From the NCBI RefSeq assembly GCF_024158145.1, contig NZ_JAMYXM010000008.1, positions 36,339 to 100,338 of the forward strand: a stretch of 64,000 bases of DNA. Reading direction: 5' to 3'. The position numbers were made by a program, and so were the translations under genes. This DNA is from Notoacmeibacter sp. MSK16QG-6 (GTDB taxonomy: Bacteria > Pseudomonadota > Alphaproteobacteria > Rhizobiales > Rhizobiaceae). How positions within the stretch are numbered: position 1 is the stretch's first letter; each line of letters begins with the position of its first letter. Below the pieces are notes generated by a model, which had not been told where the DNA came from, did not search any database, and was given only the letters and a program-made list of their open reading frames with translations. This document shows, in pieces, positions 10,547 through 19,293 of the stretch.

Positions 10547-11298
10547 CGAGCCAGCCTCTAATTGAGATATCAAATGTCTCCAAGGAGTTCCGTGGCGGTA
10601 TTCGTGCCTTGAACAACGTTGACCTCACAGTTGCCAAAGGAGAGGTCGTGGTTGTGCTCGGCCCCTCTGGTTCCGGCAAATCAACGCTGATCCGGTGTGT
10701 GAACGGCCTAGAAGAGGCGAGCTCGGGTTCAATTCGGATTGCCGGTGAGCCCGTTAATGGCCACTCAGAGCGTAGCTGGAGAAAGGTGCGGCTCGAAGTC
10801 GGTATGGTCTTTCAGAACTACGCCCTGTTTCCCCATCTGAACGTGCTCCGAAACATCACATTGGCCCCGATCAGGGCCGGCGTCATGCGGCGCACAGACG
10901 CGGAGGCCGAAGCCCGCCGGCTTTTGAAGATGGTTGGGCTTTCGGAGAAAGAAACAGCTCCGGTTTCCTCTCTATCAGGCGGTCAACAGCAACGAATTGC
11001 AATCTGCCGGGCGCTTGCCATGAAGCCGAAGGCTATCCTTTTCGACGAACCCACATCTGCGCTGGATCCAGAGATGGTTGGAGAGGTTTTGGCAGTCATG
11101 CGCAAGCTCGCCGAAGAGGGCATTACGATGATCTGCGTGACCCACGAGATGGGGTTTGCAAAGAGCGCGGCCGACCGGATCGTTTTCATGGACAAGGGAG
11201 AAGTTGTGGAAATTGCCAAGCCCGAGGAGTTCTTCAAATCACCGAAGGCAGAGCGAAGCCGCCAGTTTCTTGAACTGATTTCGCGGCACAACGACTAG
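10543..11298 (+). CDS. ABC transporter ATP-binding protein, GlnQ/HisP type (first)
   Basis: Energises the importer from the cytoplasm. It contains Walker A (GPSGSGKST, about residue 40), Q-loop, signature LSGGQQQR, Walker B ([13 protein letters not shown]) and the switch histidine (CVTHEMGFA). 251 residues, full length for the family. The start overlaps the lyase stop by four bases (ATGA). A second, different ATPase gene follows, which is one more than the importer should need. Confidence 0.92.
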   Translation: MTSQPLIEISNVSKEFRGGIRALNNVDLTVAKGEVVVVLGPSGSGKSTLIRCVNGLEEASSGSIRIAGEPVNGHSERSWRKVRLEVGMVFQNYALFPHLNVLRNITLAPIRAGVMRRTDAEAEARRLLKMVGLSEKETAPVSSLSGGQQQRIAICRALAMKPKAILFDEPTSALDPEMVGEVLAVMRKLAEEGITMICVTHEMGFAKSAADRIVFMDKGEVVEIAKPEEFFKSPKAERSRQFLELISRHND

Positions 11299-11425
11299 GA
11301 GCTCGCTCGAGCTGCGAACTTGAGAAGACAATCTGGCTGCCAAAGAGTAGCGGGGACGGTCTGGACGCGACGACACGCAACGACCTGTGACGGTTCGCTA
11401 CACGGCAAGAATAGGGAGACGCGCA

Positions 11426-12193
11426 TTGAGCGAAACACAATCAACACAAACTGGCCATGCCTCCGCTATTCGCGTCGAAGGCCTCAATAAATGGTTCGGA
11501 TCTTTTCAAGTCCTGTTCGACATTAATCTAACTGTCGAAAACGGCGAGCGGGTGGTGATTTGCGGGCCGTCAGGGTCGGGAAAGTCGACCTTGATCCGCT
11601 GTATCAATGCTCTCGAAGACCATCAACAAGGCGTAATCGAAGTTGAAGGCAAAGCCCTCGGTCATGATTCCACGAGCGTCTACGATGTGCGTACTGAAGT
11701 TGGAATGGTCTTCCAGCACTTCAATCTATTTCCTCATCTGACGATCCTCGAGAACTGCATCTTGGCTCCGACCGTCGTTCGAAAAACCCCTCGAAAAGAA
11801 GCCGAAGCCACGGCAATGCATTTTCTTGAGAAGGTGAAAATACCCGAACAGGCCAACAAGTATCCGATTCAACTGTCGGGCGGCCAACAACAAAGGGTGG
11901 CAATTGCTCGGTCGCTATGCATGCGACCCCGTGTGATGCTGTTCGATGAGCCGACTTCCGCGTTGGACCCCGAAATGATCAAGGAAGTCCTCGATACAAT
12001 GGTGGCCCTCGCGGGCGAGGGCATGACAATGGTGTGCGTCACACATGAAATGGGCTTTGCTCGAAAAGTCGCAAATCGCGTCGTCTTCATGGACGCAGGA
12101 GCGATCGTGGAAGTGAATAGTCCAGACGCGTTCTTCACGAATCCGCAAAACGAAAGAACGCAGGCATTCTTGAACCAGGTCTTACAACACTAG
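11426..12193 (+). CDS. ABC transporter ATP-binding protein, GlnQ/HisP type (second)
   Basis: A second full-length amino-acid-type ATPase: Walker [10 protein letters not shown], signature LSGGQQQR, Walker [14 protein letters not shown], and switch [12 protein letters not shown] at 11426 is preferred because AGGGAG (11413-11418) precedes it and the protein then begins about where the family begins; a GTG at 11387 is in frame but has no ribosome site. The 127-base gap from the first ATPase gene shows no clear promoter. It is not an exact duplicate; much of the sequence outside the motifs differs. Confidence 0.9.
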   Translation: MSETQSTQTGHASAIRVEGLNKWFGSFQVLFDINLTVENGERVVICGPSGSGKSTLIRCINALEDHQQGVIEVEGKALGHDSTSVYDVRTEVGMVFQHFNLFPHLTILENCILAPTVVRKTPRKEAEATAMHFLEKVKIPEQANKYPIQLSGGQQQRVAIARSLCMRPRVMLFDEPTSALDPEMIKEVLDTMVALAGEGMTMVCVTHEMGFARKVANRVVFMDAGAIVEVNSPDAFFTNPQNERTQAFLNQVLQH

Positions 12194-12276
12194 CGGCTGC
12201 CGGAGCACGCCGCGAACGCGTCAGACAGACATTGCACGCGACGGAGATTCGGCCCCGTGCCGCTACCAAAATAACA

Positions 12277-13251
12277 CTAACGGTCCTCATTCAACGCCTC
12301 GACCAACCAGCTCCGGAACCGCTCGACGTCGCTACGATTCTTGCCGTCTTCTCGGGCTTCTAAGAAATAGCCGCCAAGCCGGATGTCGGTGTCGAAGAGT
12401 TCTATCAGGTGGCCGGCGTCCATATCCTTTGCGACCATCAAGCGCGTAGTAAGGGCGATGCCTTGCCCCGCTAGGGCGGCGTCAAATCCCATGCTCGCGT
12501 CGCCCAGACGAATACCGGACAATGGCCTATTAATGGCGACGCCAGCAGCCTCCAGCCACGCTGCCCATTGTTCGTAGCTCTCTTCGTGGATGAGGTCCGA
12601 CCCCAGCAGGTGCTGGAGCGTCGGTGGTACATCGTTCTTAGCAAGCCATTCGGGACTTACCACAGGGAACATGCGTGGTCGGATGAGCGGTTTGGCACCC
12701 GACGGCAAGTTAGCAACGTCCCCGAATCCGATGATCAGATCGGCATCGATGTTGGAATTGCCAGCTCCGTAGTCCAGCGCTCGCAGATTAATGTCCACAT
12801 CAGGCAACGCATTGCGCATTGCTGTCAGCCGCGGGGCTAGCCATCGAGCGGCAAGTCCAGGCATACAGCAAACCCGCAAGACCCGTGCGCGGGTGTCGAC
12901 CCTTAGCTGAATGGCGGTCTTGGCAATAGATTTGAATGCTTCGCATGTGGCGCGAAATAACGTCTCCCCTGCCGCCGTAAGCGTGGCGCCACGCGGGCTG
13001 GATTGAACCAATTTCTGTCCCAGCCACGATTCCAGATTACGGACATGCCGGCTGACTACGGTATGAGAGACGCCAATGTCTTCTGCCGCGCGCCGCATGC
13101 TGCCGGTCCGACCCACAGCCTCGAACGCACGAAGCATGCTGAGCGGCGGCAAGCGGCCGCGCAGACTTCCTTCCGATTCTCGATTCGACCTAGGCGGCAC
13201 GGATTGATCGTCCTCATCTAGTGGAAGCATGAGGTTACCACTGGGCGTCAC
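12277..13251 (-). CDS. LysR-family regulator, GcvA-like, divergent from gabT
   Basis: 324 residues. The helix-turn-helix region (LSMLRAFEAVGRTGSMRRAAEDIGVSHTVVSRHV, here in two parts: LSMLRAFEAVGRTGS then MRRAAEDIGVSHTVVSRHV) starts about residue 37 after a polar leader. The GTG at 13251 and the ATG at 13230 are both possible starts; the helix-turn-helix is unaffected. The effector domain resembles the GcvA subgroup (LRVCCMPGLAARWLAPRL). It is divergent from gabT with a 72-base gap, so it most likely controls the gabT-gabD-gdh group. Confidence 0.85.
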   Translation of the reverse strand: MTPSGNLMLPLDEDDQSVPPRSNRESEGSLRGRLPPLSMLRAFEAVGRTGSMRRAAEDIGVSHTVVSRHVRNLESWLGQKLVQSSPRGATLTAAGETLFRATCEAFKSIAKTAIQLRVDTRARVLRVCCMPGLAARWLAPRLTAMRNALPDVDINLRALDYGAGNSNIDADLIIGFGDVANLPSGAKPLIRPRMFPVVSPEWLAKNDVPPTLQHLLGSDLIHEESYEQWAAWLEAAGVAINRPLSGIRLGDASMGFDAALAGQGIALTTRLMVAKDMDAGHLIELFDTDIRLGGYFLEAREDGKNRSDVERFRSWLVEALNEDR

Positions 13252-13256
13252 TCTTT

Positions 13257-13290
13257 GAAATACCAGTGAGCGCGTATCGGCGTGTATTTC
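13257..13290. promoter_or_regulatory. Inverted repeat in the LysR/gabT divergent gap
   Basis: GAAATAC (13257-13263) and GTATTTC (13284-13290) form a perfect 7-bp inverted repeat with a 20-base spacer. This is a plausible two-site LysR operator covering the regulator's own start and lying 34 bases before the gabT start. The call rests on position and symmetry only. Confidence 0.4.
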
Positions 13291-13323
13291 TATGAGAAGT
13301 CAGTTTCAAACAAAGGCATTAAG

Positions 13324-14604
13324 ATGAGTAACATCGATCTGCAGACCAGGCGCACGACCTCCGTGCCACGCGGCATTGCCACCGCCTATCCGAAATTCGT
13401 GGCGAAGGCCGCGAATTCGGAGATCTGGGATGTTGAAGGCAATCGCTTTGTGGATTTCGCTGGTGGCATTGCGGTTCTCAATACTGGGCATCGTCACCCC
13501 AAGGTGATCGAGGCGGTGAAGGCTCAGCTCGATGCTTACACGCACACCGCGTTTCAGGTTCTGCCCTATGAGCCATATGTCGAGGTCTGCGAGCGGCTTT
13601 GCGAGCTAGCGCCGATCGAAAACGCCAAGGCAATCCTATTCTCCACGGGCGCCGAAGCGGTCGAAAACGCCATCAAGATCGCGCGGGCGGCGACGGGCCG
13701 GGCCGGTGTGATTGCATTCACGGGCGGTTTCCACGGCCGCACTTCGATGACGATGGCGCTAACCGGCAAAGTCGCCCCTTACAAAGTGAAATTTGGCATT
13801 TCGCCTCCGGGTGTTTTCCACGTTCCGTTCCCCGCTGAGTCTATGGACGTGACGGTCGAGGATTCGATCAAGGCACTCGAATATCTGTTCCGTGCCGATA
13901 TCGGGCCGGACAATGTCGCGGCGATCATTCTTGAGCCGGTGCAGGGTGAGGGTGGTTTCCTGCCGGCGCCGAAAGAGCTGTTTGAGACGCTGCGGGCGAT
14001 CTGCGATCAGCACGGCATATTGCTGATTGCCGACGAAGTGCAGACCGGCTTTGCCCGGACAGGCAAGATGTTCGGCGTTGAGCATTCTGGCGTGCAGCCT
14101 GACCTTATGACCGTGGCGAAATCCATGGCTGGTGGCTTCCCGCTTTCCGGCGTTATTGGCCGCGCCGATGTGATGGATGCAGCAGAGCCCGGTGGCCTCG
14201 GCGGCACCTATGCCGGTAGCCCGGTGGCCTGTGCCGCGGCATTGGCCGTGATGGATGTGATTGCCGAGGAAAAGCTGATCGACCGCGCCAATGTGATTGG
14301 CGACAAGGTGAAAGCACGGCTAGAGGCCATTTCGCGATCGAATGACGCTGTGCCGATTGCCGCGATCCGTGGGCCGGGCGCCATGGTGGCGTTCGACATC
14401 GTGACCGAGCCAGGCACGCATGAGCCGGATGCGGTGGCGACCAAGCGGGTGACGGCGGCAGCGCTCGATGCGGGCCTCGTGCTGCTGTCCTGCGGTGTGT
14501 TTGGCAACACGATCCGCATTCTCAACCCGCTGACCATTTCCGACGCTGTGCTGGATGAAGGGCTCGATCTGCTTGAAGCCGCACTCAAGACCGCACGCCA
14601 GTAA
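13324..14604 (+). CDS. gabT: 4-aminobutyrate aminotransferase
   Basis: PLP-dependent class III aminotransferase that converts GABA and 2-oxoglutarate to succinate semialdehyde and glutamate. ATG 13324 gives the conserved opening (RTTSVPRGIATAYP) and has AAAGG upstream; the longer in-frame start at 13282 lacks support. Visible: GAEAVENAIKIARAATGR, ADEVQTGFARTG, and the PLP lysine Lys266 in TVAKSMAGGFPLSG. 426 residues, normal for GabT. It is followed after 14 bases by gabD, so the product can pass straight on to succinate. Related omega-amino acids such as 5-aminovalerate are possible substrates. Confidence 0.92.
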   Translation: MSNIDLQTRRTTSVPRGIATAYPKFVAKAANSEIWDVEGNRFVDFAGGIAVLNTGHRHPKVIEAVKAQLDAYTHTAFQVLPYEPYVEVCERLCELAPIENAKAILFSTGAEAVENAIKIARAATGRAGVIAFTGGFHGRTSMTMALTGKVAPYKVKFGISPPGVFHVPFPAESMDVTVEDSIKALEYLFRADIGPDNVAAIILEPVQGEGGFLPAPKELFETLRAICDQHGILLIADEVQTGFARTGKMFGVEHSGVQPDLMTVAKSMAGGFPLSGVIGRADVMDAAEPGGLGGTYAGSPVACAAALAVMDVIAEEKLIDRANVIGDKVKARLEAISRSNDAVPIAAIRGPGAMVAFDIVTEPGTHEPDAVATKRVTAAALDAGLVLLSCGVFGNTIRILNPLTISDAVLDEGLDLLEAALKTARQ

Positions 14605-14618
14605 GGACCAGATTCAAT

Positions 14619-16070
14619 ATGCGTGAGTTGAAGGACAAGAGCCTGTTCAAGCAGCAGGCCTATATCGATGGCGGATTTGTTGGTGGGGCCGATTTGCCGA
14701 TCACCAACCCTGCCAATGGCAAGGTGCTTGGATCGGTGCCGAATTTTGGCGCGGCTGAGGCAGAACAGGCGGTTGATGCAGCAGCCGCAGCCTTCAAGGG
14801 CTGGGCGGCGAAAACCGCAAAGGAACGAAGCGCGGTGTTGCGGCGGTGGTTTGATCTCGTGATCGCCAACCGCCAAGACCTCGCAACTATATTGACCAGT
14901 GAGCAGGGCAAGCCTTTGGTCGAAGCACTGGGCGAGATCGATTACGCGGCCTCGTATATCGAGTTTTATGCTGAGGAAGCCAAGCGGGTCATGGGGGAGA
15001 TGCTCCCCTCGCACCGTGCGGATGCCCGCATCACCGTACTCCGGCAGCCCATCGGAGTTGTGGCGGCGATTACGCCTTGGAACTTCCCGGCAGCGATGAT
15101 CACCCGCAAGATTGCCCCGGCGCTGGCCGCCGGGTGTACCGTGGTGGTGAAGCCTGCGCCAGAGACGCCGTTGACGGCGCTGGCACTGGCAGAATTAGCT
15201 GAACGGGCCGGGTTCCCCGCAGGCGCGGTCAACGTGATCACCGGCGACGCGATTGCCATCGGCAAGGTCTTGACCACGCATAAGAAGGTGCGGCTGGTGG
15301 GTTTCACCGGATCGACGCCGGTTGGCAAAATCCTGATGCAGCAGGCCTCAAGCACCGTGAAAAAGGTGGCGCTGGAACTTGGCGGAAATGCGCCGTTCAT
15401 CGTTTTTGATGATGCGGATGTGGATGCCGCGGTTGAGGGCGCAATGGTCTCGAAATACCGCAATATGGGGCAGACCTGCGTCTGCACCAATCGCTTCTAT
15501 GTGCAGGCGGGCATCCACGATCTCTTTGTTGAAAAGCTGAATGCGAATATCAAGGCGCTGAATGTCGGCGATGGTTTCGGTGATGGCGTGGCGCAGGGGC
15601 CTTTGATCACCGAAAAGGCGGTCGAGAAGGTCGAGGCGCATATTGCTGATGCCGTGGCCAAGGGCGCCTTGGTTGTGACCGGTGGTGCCCGGCACGCGCT
15701 TGGGCACACCTTTTTCGAGCCGACCCTTCTAACCGGGGCCAATGCTTCCATGCAGCTGGCGCAGGAAGAGACGTTCGGGCCGCTGGCAGCGATCTTCAAG
15801 TTCGATAGTGAAGACGAGGCGGTTGCGGCGGCCAATGATACCGATAGCGGGCTGGCTGCATATTTCTACACCCGTGATGTGGGCCGGATCTTCCGCGTAA
15901 TGGAAGGGCTGGAATACGGAATGGTTGGGGTAAACACCGGGCTGATTTCGACCGAACTGGCGCCGTTTGGCGGCATCAAGGAAAGCGGGAATTCCCGCGA
16001 GGGGTCTCATCACGGGATCGAAGAATTCACTGAACTGAAATATGGCTGCATTGCCGGCTTGGGAGCCTGA
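14619..16070 (+). CDS. gabD: NADP-type succinate-semialdehyde dehydrogenase
   Basis: Oxidises succinate semialdehyde to succinate. Aldehyde dehydrogenase superfamily with the catalytic Cys287 (GQTCVCTNRF), Glu253 (VALELGGNAP), the Rossmann glycine box (GFTGSTPVGK) and ITPWNFPAAMI. The double-cysteine active site CVC is typical of GabD. 483 residues, full length. It forms an operon with gabT (14-base gap) and with the glutamate dehydrogenase gene (6-base gap). Confidence 0.93.
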   Translation: MRELKDKSLFKQQAYIDGGFVGGADLPITNPANGKVLGSVPNFGAAEAEQAVDAAAAAFKGWAAKTAKERSAVLRRWFDLVIANRQDLATILTSEQGKPLVEALGEIDYAASYIEFYAEEAKRVMGEMLPSHRADARITVLRQPIGVVAAITPWNFPAAMITRKIAPALAAGCTVVVKPAPETPLTALALAELAERAGFPAGAVNVITGDAIAIGKVLTTHKKVRLVGFTGSTPVGKILMQQASSTVKKVALELGGNAPFIVFDDADVDAAVEGAMVSKYRNMGQTCVCTNRFYVQAGIHDLFVEKLNANIKALNVGDGFGDGVAQGPLITEKAVEKVEAHIADAVAKGALVVTGGARHALGHTFFEPTLLTGANASMQLAQEETFGPLAAIFKFDSEDEAVAAANDTDSGLAAYFYTRDVGRIFRVMEGLEYGMVGVNTGLISTELAPFGGIKESGNSREGSHHGIEEFTELKYGCIAGLGA

Positions 16071-16076
16071 AGCGAG

Positions 16077-17522
16077 ATGTTGAAACTGCCGGACGAAGTG
16101 GGCGGCGGTGCCGGGGCACCAGCGCATGGTGGCTTCCTCTCTGACGTTGACGCGATGTTCCGTCGGGCTGCTGAACTGGTGCCGATGCAGGACGGATTGG
16201 CTGACAAGATCCGGGTGTGCAACGAGACATATACTACTCGTTTCGGCGTCCGGCTCCGAGGTCGGATGTACACGTTCGAGGGGTGGCGAGCCGTTCACAC
16301 CAACCATCCGGCCCCGGCCAAGGGCGGGATCCGCTACGCTGCAGACGTCGATCAGGATGAGGTCGAGGCGCTCGCCGCCCTTATGACCTACAAATGCGCG
16401 CTGATGGACCTGCCGTTCGGCGGCTCGAAGGGTGCATTGAAAATCAATGTTGGCGACTGGACGGAAGAAGAGCTCGAGAAGATCACGCGCCGCTTCACCC
16501 AGGAGTTGTCTCGGCAGAAGTTCCTGAGCCCGGCAGTCAACGTACCGGCGCCCGATGTCGGCACATCCGAGCGCACCATGGTCTGGATGGCCAACGAGTA
16601 TCACCGCATGCATCCCGAGGACATCAATGCGGCCGGCTGTGTAACCGGAAAGCCGTTGGCCGCCGGAGGCATCGACGGCCGGATCGAGGCGACGGGCCGA
16701 GGGGTTCAGTTTGCGATCCGTGAGTTCTTCAACACCGAGCGCGACCGATCCAGAACCGGCTTGCCCAAATCGCTCAAGGATTGCCGGGTCATCGTACAGG
16801 GCCTCGGAAACGTCGGCTATCACGCCGCGAAGTTCCTGGCCGAGGATGGCTGCAAGATCATCGCGGTGATCGAACGCGACGGCGTTGTCCGCAATGCCGA
16901 GGGGCTCGATATCGAGCAGCTCAAGACCCATTTCGATACCCACCACGGCGTGAAGGGCTTTCCAGAAGGCCACTATGACGCGGATGGGGCGGCTGCGCTC
17001 GAGAGCGCCTGCGACATCCTTGTTCCTGCAGCCCTCGAGGGGGTGATTCATTCGGGCAACGCCTCGCGGATCAAAGCCGGGCTCATCGTCGAGGCAGCCA
17101 ATGGACCCGTGACCTTCGAGGCGGACCGGATCCTCAACGCCAAGGGAACGGTGATCATCCCCGACCTCTTCGCCAATGCTGGCGGGGTGACGGTGAGCTA
17201 TTTCGAGTGGGTCAAGAACATCACGCAAATGTCGTTCGGTCTGATGCAGCGCCGGCAGCGCGAGCGTGAGCAGGCGATGCTTGTCGCTGGCTTGGAAAAG
17301 GCGCTCGGGACAGAGTTCGACCCCTGCACGAAAGCGGCTCTCGCCGCAGGCGGCACAGAGCTTGATCTGGTGCGATCTGGCCTGGAGGAGAAGATGCGGG
17401 ACACCTATGCGCGCATGTCCGGCCTTATGAACGAAAACTCCGCGATAAAGGACCTCCGCACGGCTGGCTACGTGCTCGCACTTATGCGGATCAAGGGGTT
17501 GTACGAGGCGATCGGAATCTAG
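16077..17522 (+). CDS. Glu/Leu/Phe/Val dehydrogenase (glutamate dehydrogenase family)
   Basis: Probably deaminates glutamate to 2-oxoglutarate, regenerating the amino acceptor used by GabT. ELFV dehydrogenase fold: KGGIRYAADVDQDEV, catalytic lysine region MTYKCALMDLPFGGSKG (Lys106), VPAPDVGTSERTM, and a C-terminal NAD(P)-binding domain (VIVQGLGNVGYHAAKF, about residue 240). 481 residues. It begins six bases after gabD, so it is in the same operon. Direction and cofactor cannot be decided from the sequence. Confidence 0.88.
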   Translation: MLKLPDEVGGGAGAPAHGGFLSDVDAMFRRAAELVPMQDGLADKIRVCNETYTTRFGVRLRGRMYTFEGWRAVHTNHPAPAKGGIRYAADVDQDEVEALAALMTYKCALMDLPFGGSKGALKINVGDWTEEELEKITRRFTQELSRQKFLSPAVNVPAPDVGTSERTMVWMANEYHRMHPEDINAAGCVTGKPLAAGGIDGRIEATGRGVQFAIREFFNTERDRSRTGLPKSLKDCRVIVQGLGNVGYHAAKFLAEDGCKIIAVIERDGVVRNAEGLDIEQLKTHFDTHHGVKGFPEGHYDADGAAALESACDILVPAALEGVIHSGNASRIKAGLIVEAANGPVTFEADRILNAKGTVIIPDLFANAGGVTVSYFEWVKNITQMSFGLMQRRQREREQAMLVAGLEKALGTEFDPCTKAALAAGGTELDLVRSGLEEKMRDTYARMSGLMNENSAIKDLRTAGYVLALMRIKGLYEAIGI

Positions 17523-17612
17523 GCGCCTTGCCGATGCATGCGGACATCAGGCTGGCTCCGTTCGGTTCCTCCCACCAGGGCACGGTTCGCAACCTTACCG
17601 CCCCTGGCAACT

Positions 17613-17660
17613 GGTTGGCGGCGGCGCTGTGATCGTGTGCGGCCGCCAACCGATCTTTTC
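17613..17660 (+). terminator. Putative terminator after the gab/gdh operon
   Basis: Perfect 10-bp inverted repeat GGTTGGCGGC (17613-17622) and GCCGCCAACC (17642-17651) with a 19-base loop, followed by GATCTTTTC. It lies 90 bases past the dehydrogenase stop and before the LuxR gene, separating metabolic from quorum-sensing transcription. Confidence 0.6.
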
Positions 17661-17738
17661 GTCCGTTTGACCGCGGCAATCGTTGGAGTTCGTCCGGATC
17701 TCGCAGTGCACGCGAGACCACCCAGAAGAGGACCACAC

Positions 17739-18476
17739 ATGTCGCAAAACGATGGCTTGAGCTTCAGCACTACATTCTCGCAAATTGCGGCGGTCTCGGA
17801 TCGTGAGAGCCTCGATATCGTTATGAAGGAACTTGCCGCGGGGTACGGTCTCAAATCCGCGGCCTACTTCGGTATCGGCCTGTCAGGCCGGACGAACGAC
17901 GATCCGTTTCTAGCGGTGACGTACTCGTCGGATTGGGTGGAGCACTACAAGGAGCGCCGCTTCCTGGAGATCGATCCTGTGGTCCAGACCGGTTTCCGGC
18001 GCCTTCTCCCGCTCGATTGGGACGGGTTTGCCCGGACCGACGAGAAGGTCAGAACTCTGTTTGGCGAGGCCACTGAATTTGGACTTGGCAGGAAAGGCAT
18101 TTCGATCCCGATCCACGGCCGCCATGGAGATCGCGGGATACTTTCGATTACCTCTGACTTTTCAGATCGCGACTGGGCACGCGAGAAGCTGCTCTATCTG
18201 CGCGACTTCCAGGTCTTGGCGACGCACATTCATGACAAGGTCCTGCGTCTGGAGGGGCAGCGGCCGATGAAGTCACATCTTTCGCCGCGTGAGCTGGAGT
18301 GCCTGCAATGGATCGCTGAGGGCAAGACGGTCTGGGAATGCGCCACGATCCTGGGGCTCTCGCAGCACACTGTCCGCTGCTATCTCGAAAGCACCCGCCA
18401 CAAGCTCAACGCTACCAGCAACACCCATGCCGTCTCGATCGCCCATAGAGCTGGTCTGCTTCTACCTCCCCTGTAA
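17739..18476 (+). CDS. LuxR-family AHL-responsive regulator (partner of the adjacent synthase)
   Basis: 245 residues: autoinducer-binding domain (about 15-165) and C-terminal LuxR helix-turn-helix (LSPRELECLQWIAEGKTVW onward, about 180-240). The four ligand-contact positions of LuxR proteins are recognisable (DW, HY, IDPVV, LDW), so it should bind an acyl-homoserine lactone. ATG 17739 is chosen over upstream frame extensions because it opens the domain correctly. It is followed after 86 bases by the AHL synthase gene. It differs from the traR product at 20032; similar second LuxR proteins (for example BisR) act above TraR on some rhizobial plasmids. Confidence 0.88.
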   Translation: MSQNDGLSFSTTFSQIAAVSDRESLDIVMKELAAGYGLKSAAYFGIGLSGRTNDDPFLAVTYSSDWVEHYKERRFLEIDPVVQTGFRRLLPLDWDGFARTDEKVRTLFGEATEFGLGRKGISIPIHGRHGDRGILSITSDFSDRDWAREKLLYLRDFQVLATHIHDKVLRLEGQRPMKSHLSPRELECLQWIAEGKTVWECATILGLSQHTVRCYLESTRHKLNATSNTHAVSIAHRAGLLLPPL

Positions 18477-18562
18477 ACCCTGCTGATCGACCGGATATTC
18501 GAGCAGAAGTATCGCCGATAACTGGTGTTTCCGTCGTCAATAAACGAACGGAGACCACCATC

Positions 18563-19234
18563 ATGATATCTGCCATCGAAAGCGTCGATCAGGACAAGCA
18601 ACCCGAACTGATCGATGAAATGTTCCGCATGCGTGCGGAAGTCTTTTCCGGCCGCCTCGGCTGGGACGTGAGCGTCGAAAACGGCCGCGAGATCGACCGC
18701 TTCGATGCCGAAGACCCGCTCTACCTCCTGTCGCTCGATGAGGAGTCCGGGCATTTGCGCGGAGCGGTTCGCCTCCTGCCTACGACCGGTCCCAACATGC
18801 TCAGGGATGTGTTTTCTGTGCTCATGCCCGGCGGCGCTGTGGAGAGCCCGTTGATCTGGGAGAGCTCTCGCTTTGCGGTCAACCCGCGCATCTTCGAGGC
18901 GAAGGACCGGGCCGAAGCAAATCACACGGTGAACCGGACCACTGTGGAGCTCTTGTGCGGGATGGTCGAAACTGCCCAACAGGCCGGCATCGAGCACATC
19001 GTGTCCGTCTTCGACGCCAGAATGGCCCGGATATTCAGATCGATCGATTGCCGCTTTGAGCAGCTCGGAACGCCGGCGCGAATAGGCAAGACAATGACCT
19101 ATGCCGGCCTGTTCGATATGAGCCACGACATGCGGTCCCGGCTGGGTGCGGCAGGCAGTTTCCGCGAACCGGTGCTCGCGAATGTTGCGCTGCCGTCGCG
19201 GTCGGCAACCGGACATATGGCAAATGCCGAATAA
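18563..19234 (+). CDS. traI: Acyl-homoserine-lactone synthase (TraI/LuxI family)
   Basis: Makes the diffusible signal from S-adenosylmethionine and an acyl donor. LuxI-family signatures: MRAEVFSGRLGWDV (conserved Arg, Phe, Trp), a DAEDPLYLL block, GAVRLLPTTGPNML and ESPLIWESSRFAV. 223 residues, slightly longer than classical TraI (about 212). ATG 18563 is preceded by CGGAG at 18549-18553. It lies beside a luxR gene on the + strand rather than at the head of the trb operon as in Ti-type plasmids, so the symbol is by family and context only. Acyl-chain specificity cannot be predicted. Confidence 0.88.
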   Translation: MISAIESVDQDKQPELIDEMFRMRAEVFSGRLGWDVSVENGREIDRFDAEDPLYLLSLDEESGHLRGAVRLLPTTGPNMLRDVFSVLMPGGAVESPLIWESSRFAVNPRIFEAKDRAEANHTVNRTTVELLCGMVETAQQAGIEHIVSVFDARMARIFRSIDCRFEQLGTPARIGKTMTYAGLFDMSHDMRSRLGAAGSFREPVLANVALPSRSATGHMANAE

Positions 19235-19250
19235 TTCCAATGAAAACACG

Positions 19251-19279
19251 CAGGTTAGCGTCTGGCGTTCGTTAACCTG
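19251..19279. repeat. Interrupted palindrome after the AHL synthase gene
   Basis: CAGGTTA-g-CG (19251-19260) pairs with CG-t-TAACCTG (19270-19279) around a 9-base centre. It begins 16 bases after the synthase stop. No T-run follows, so it may be a regulator site rather than an intrinsic terminator. Its arms do not match the pTi tra-box core TGCAGATCTGCA. Confidence 0.55.
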
Positions 19280-19293
19280 ATCAAATATGCTCT

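Noticed and set aside
12192..12268. TAGCGGC/GCCGCTA inverted repeat between convergent genes as a terminator
   Set aside because: The loop exceeds 60 bases and no T-run follows; too weak to call.
18477..18562. lux box upstream of the AHL synthase gene
   Set aside because: Only a weak CTGC/GCAG symmetry with a long centre was found; it is not a convincing 18-20 bp palindrome.
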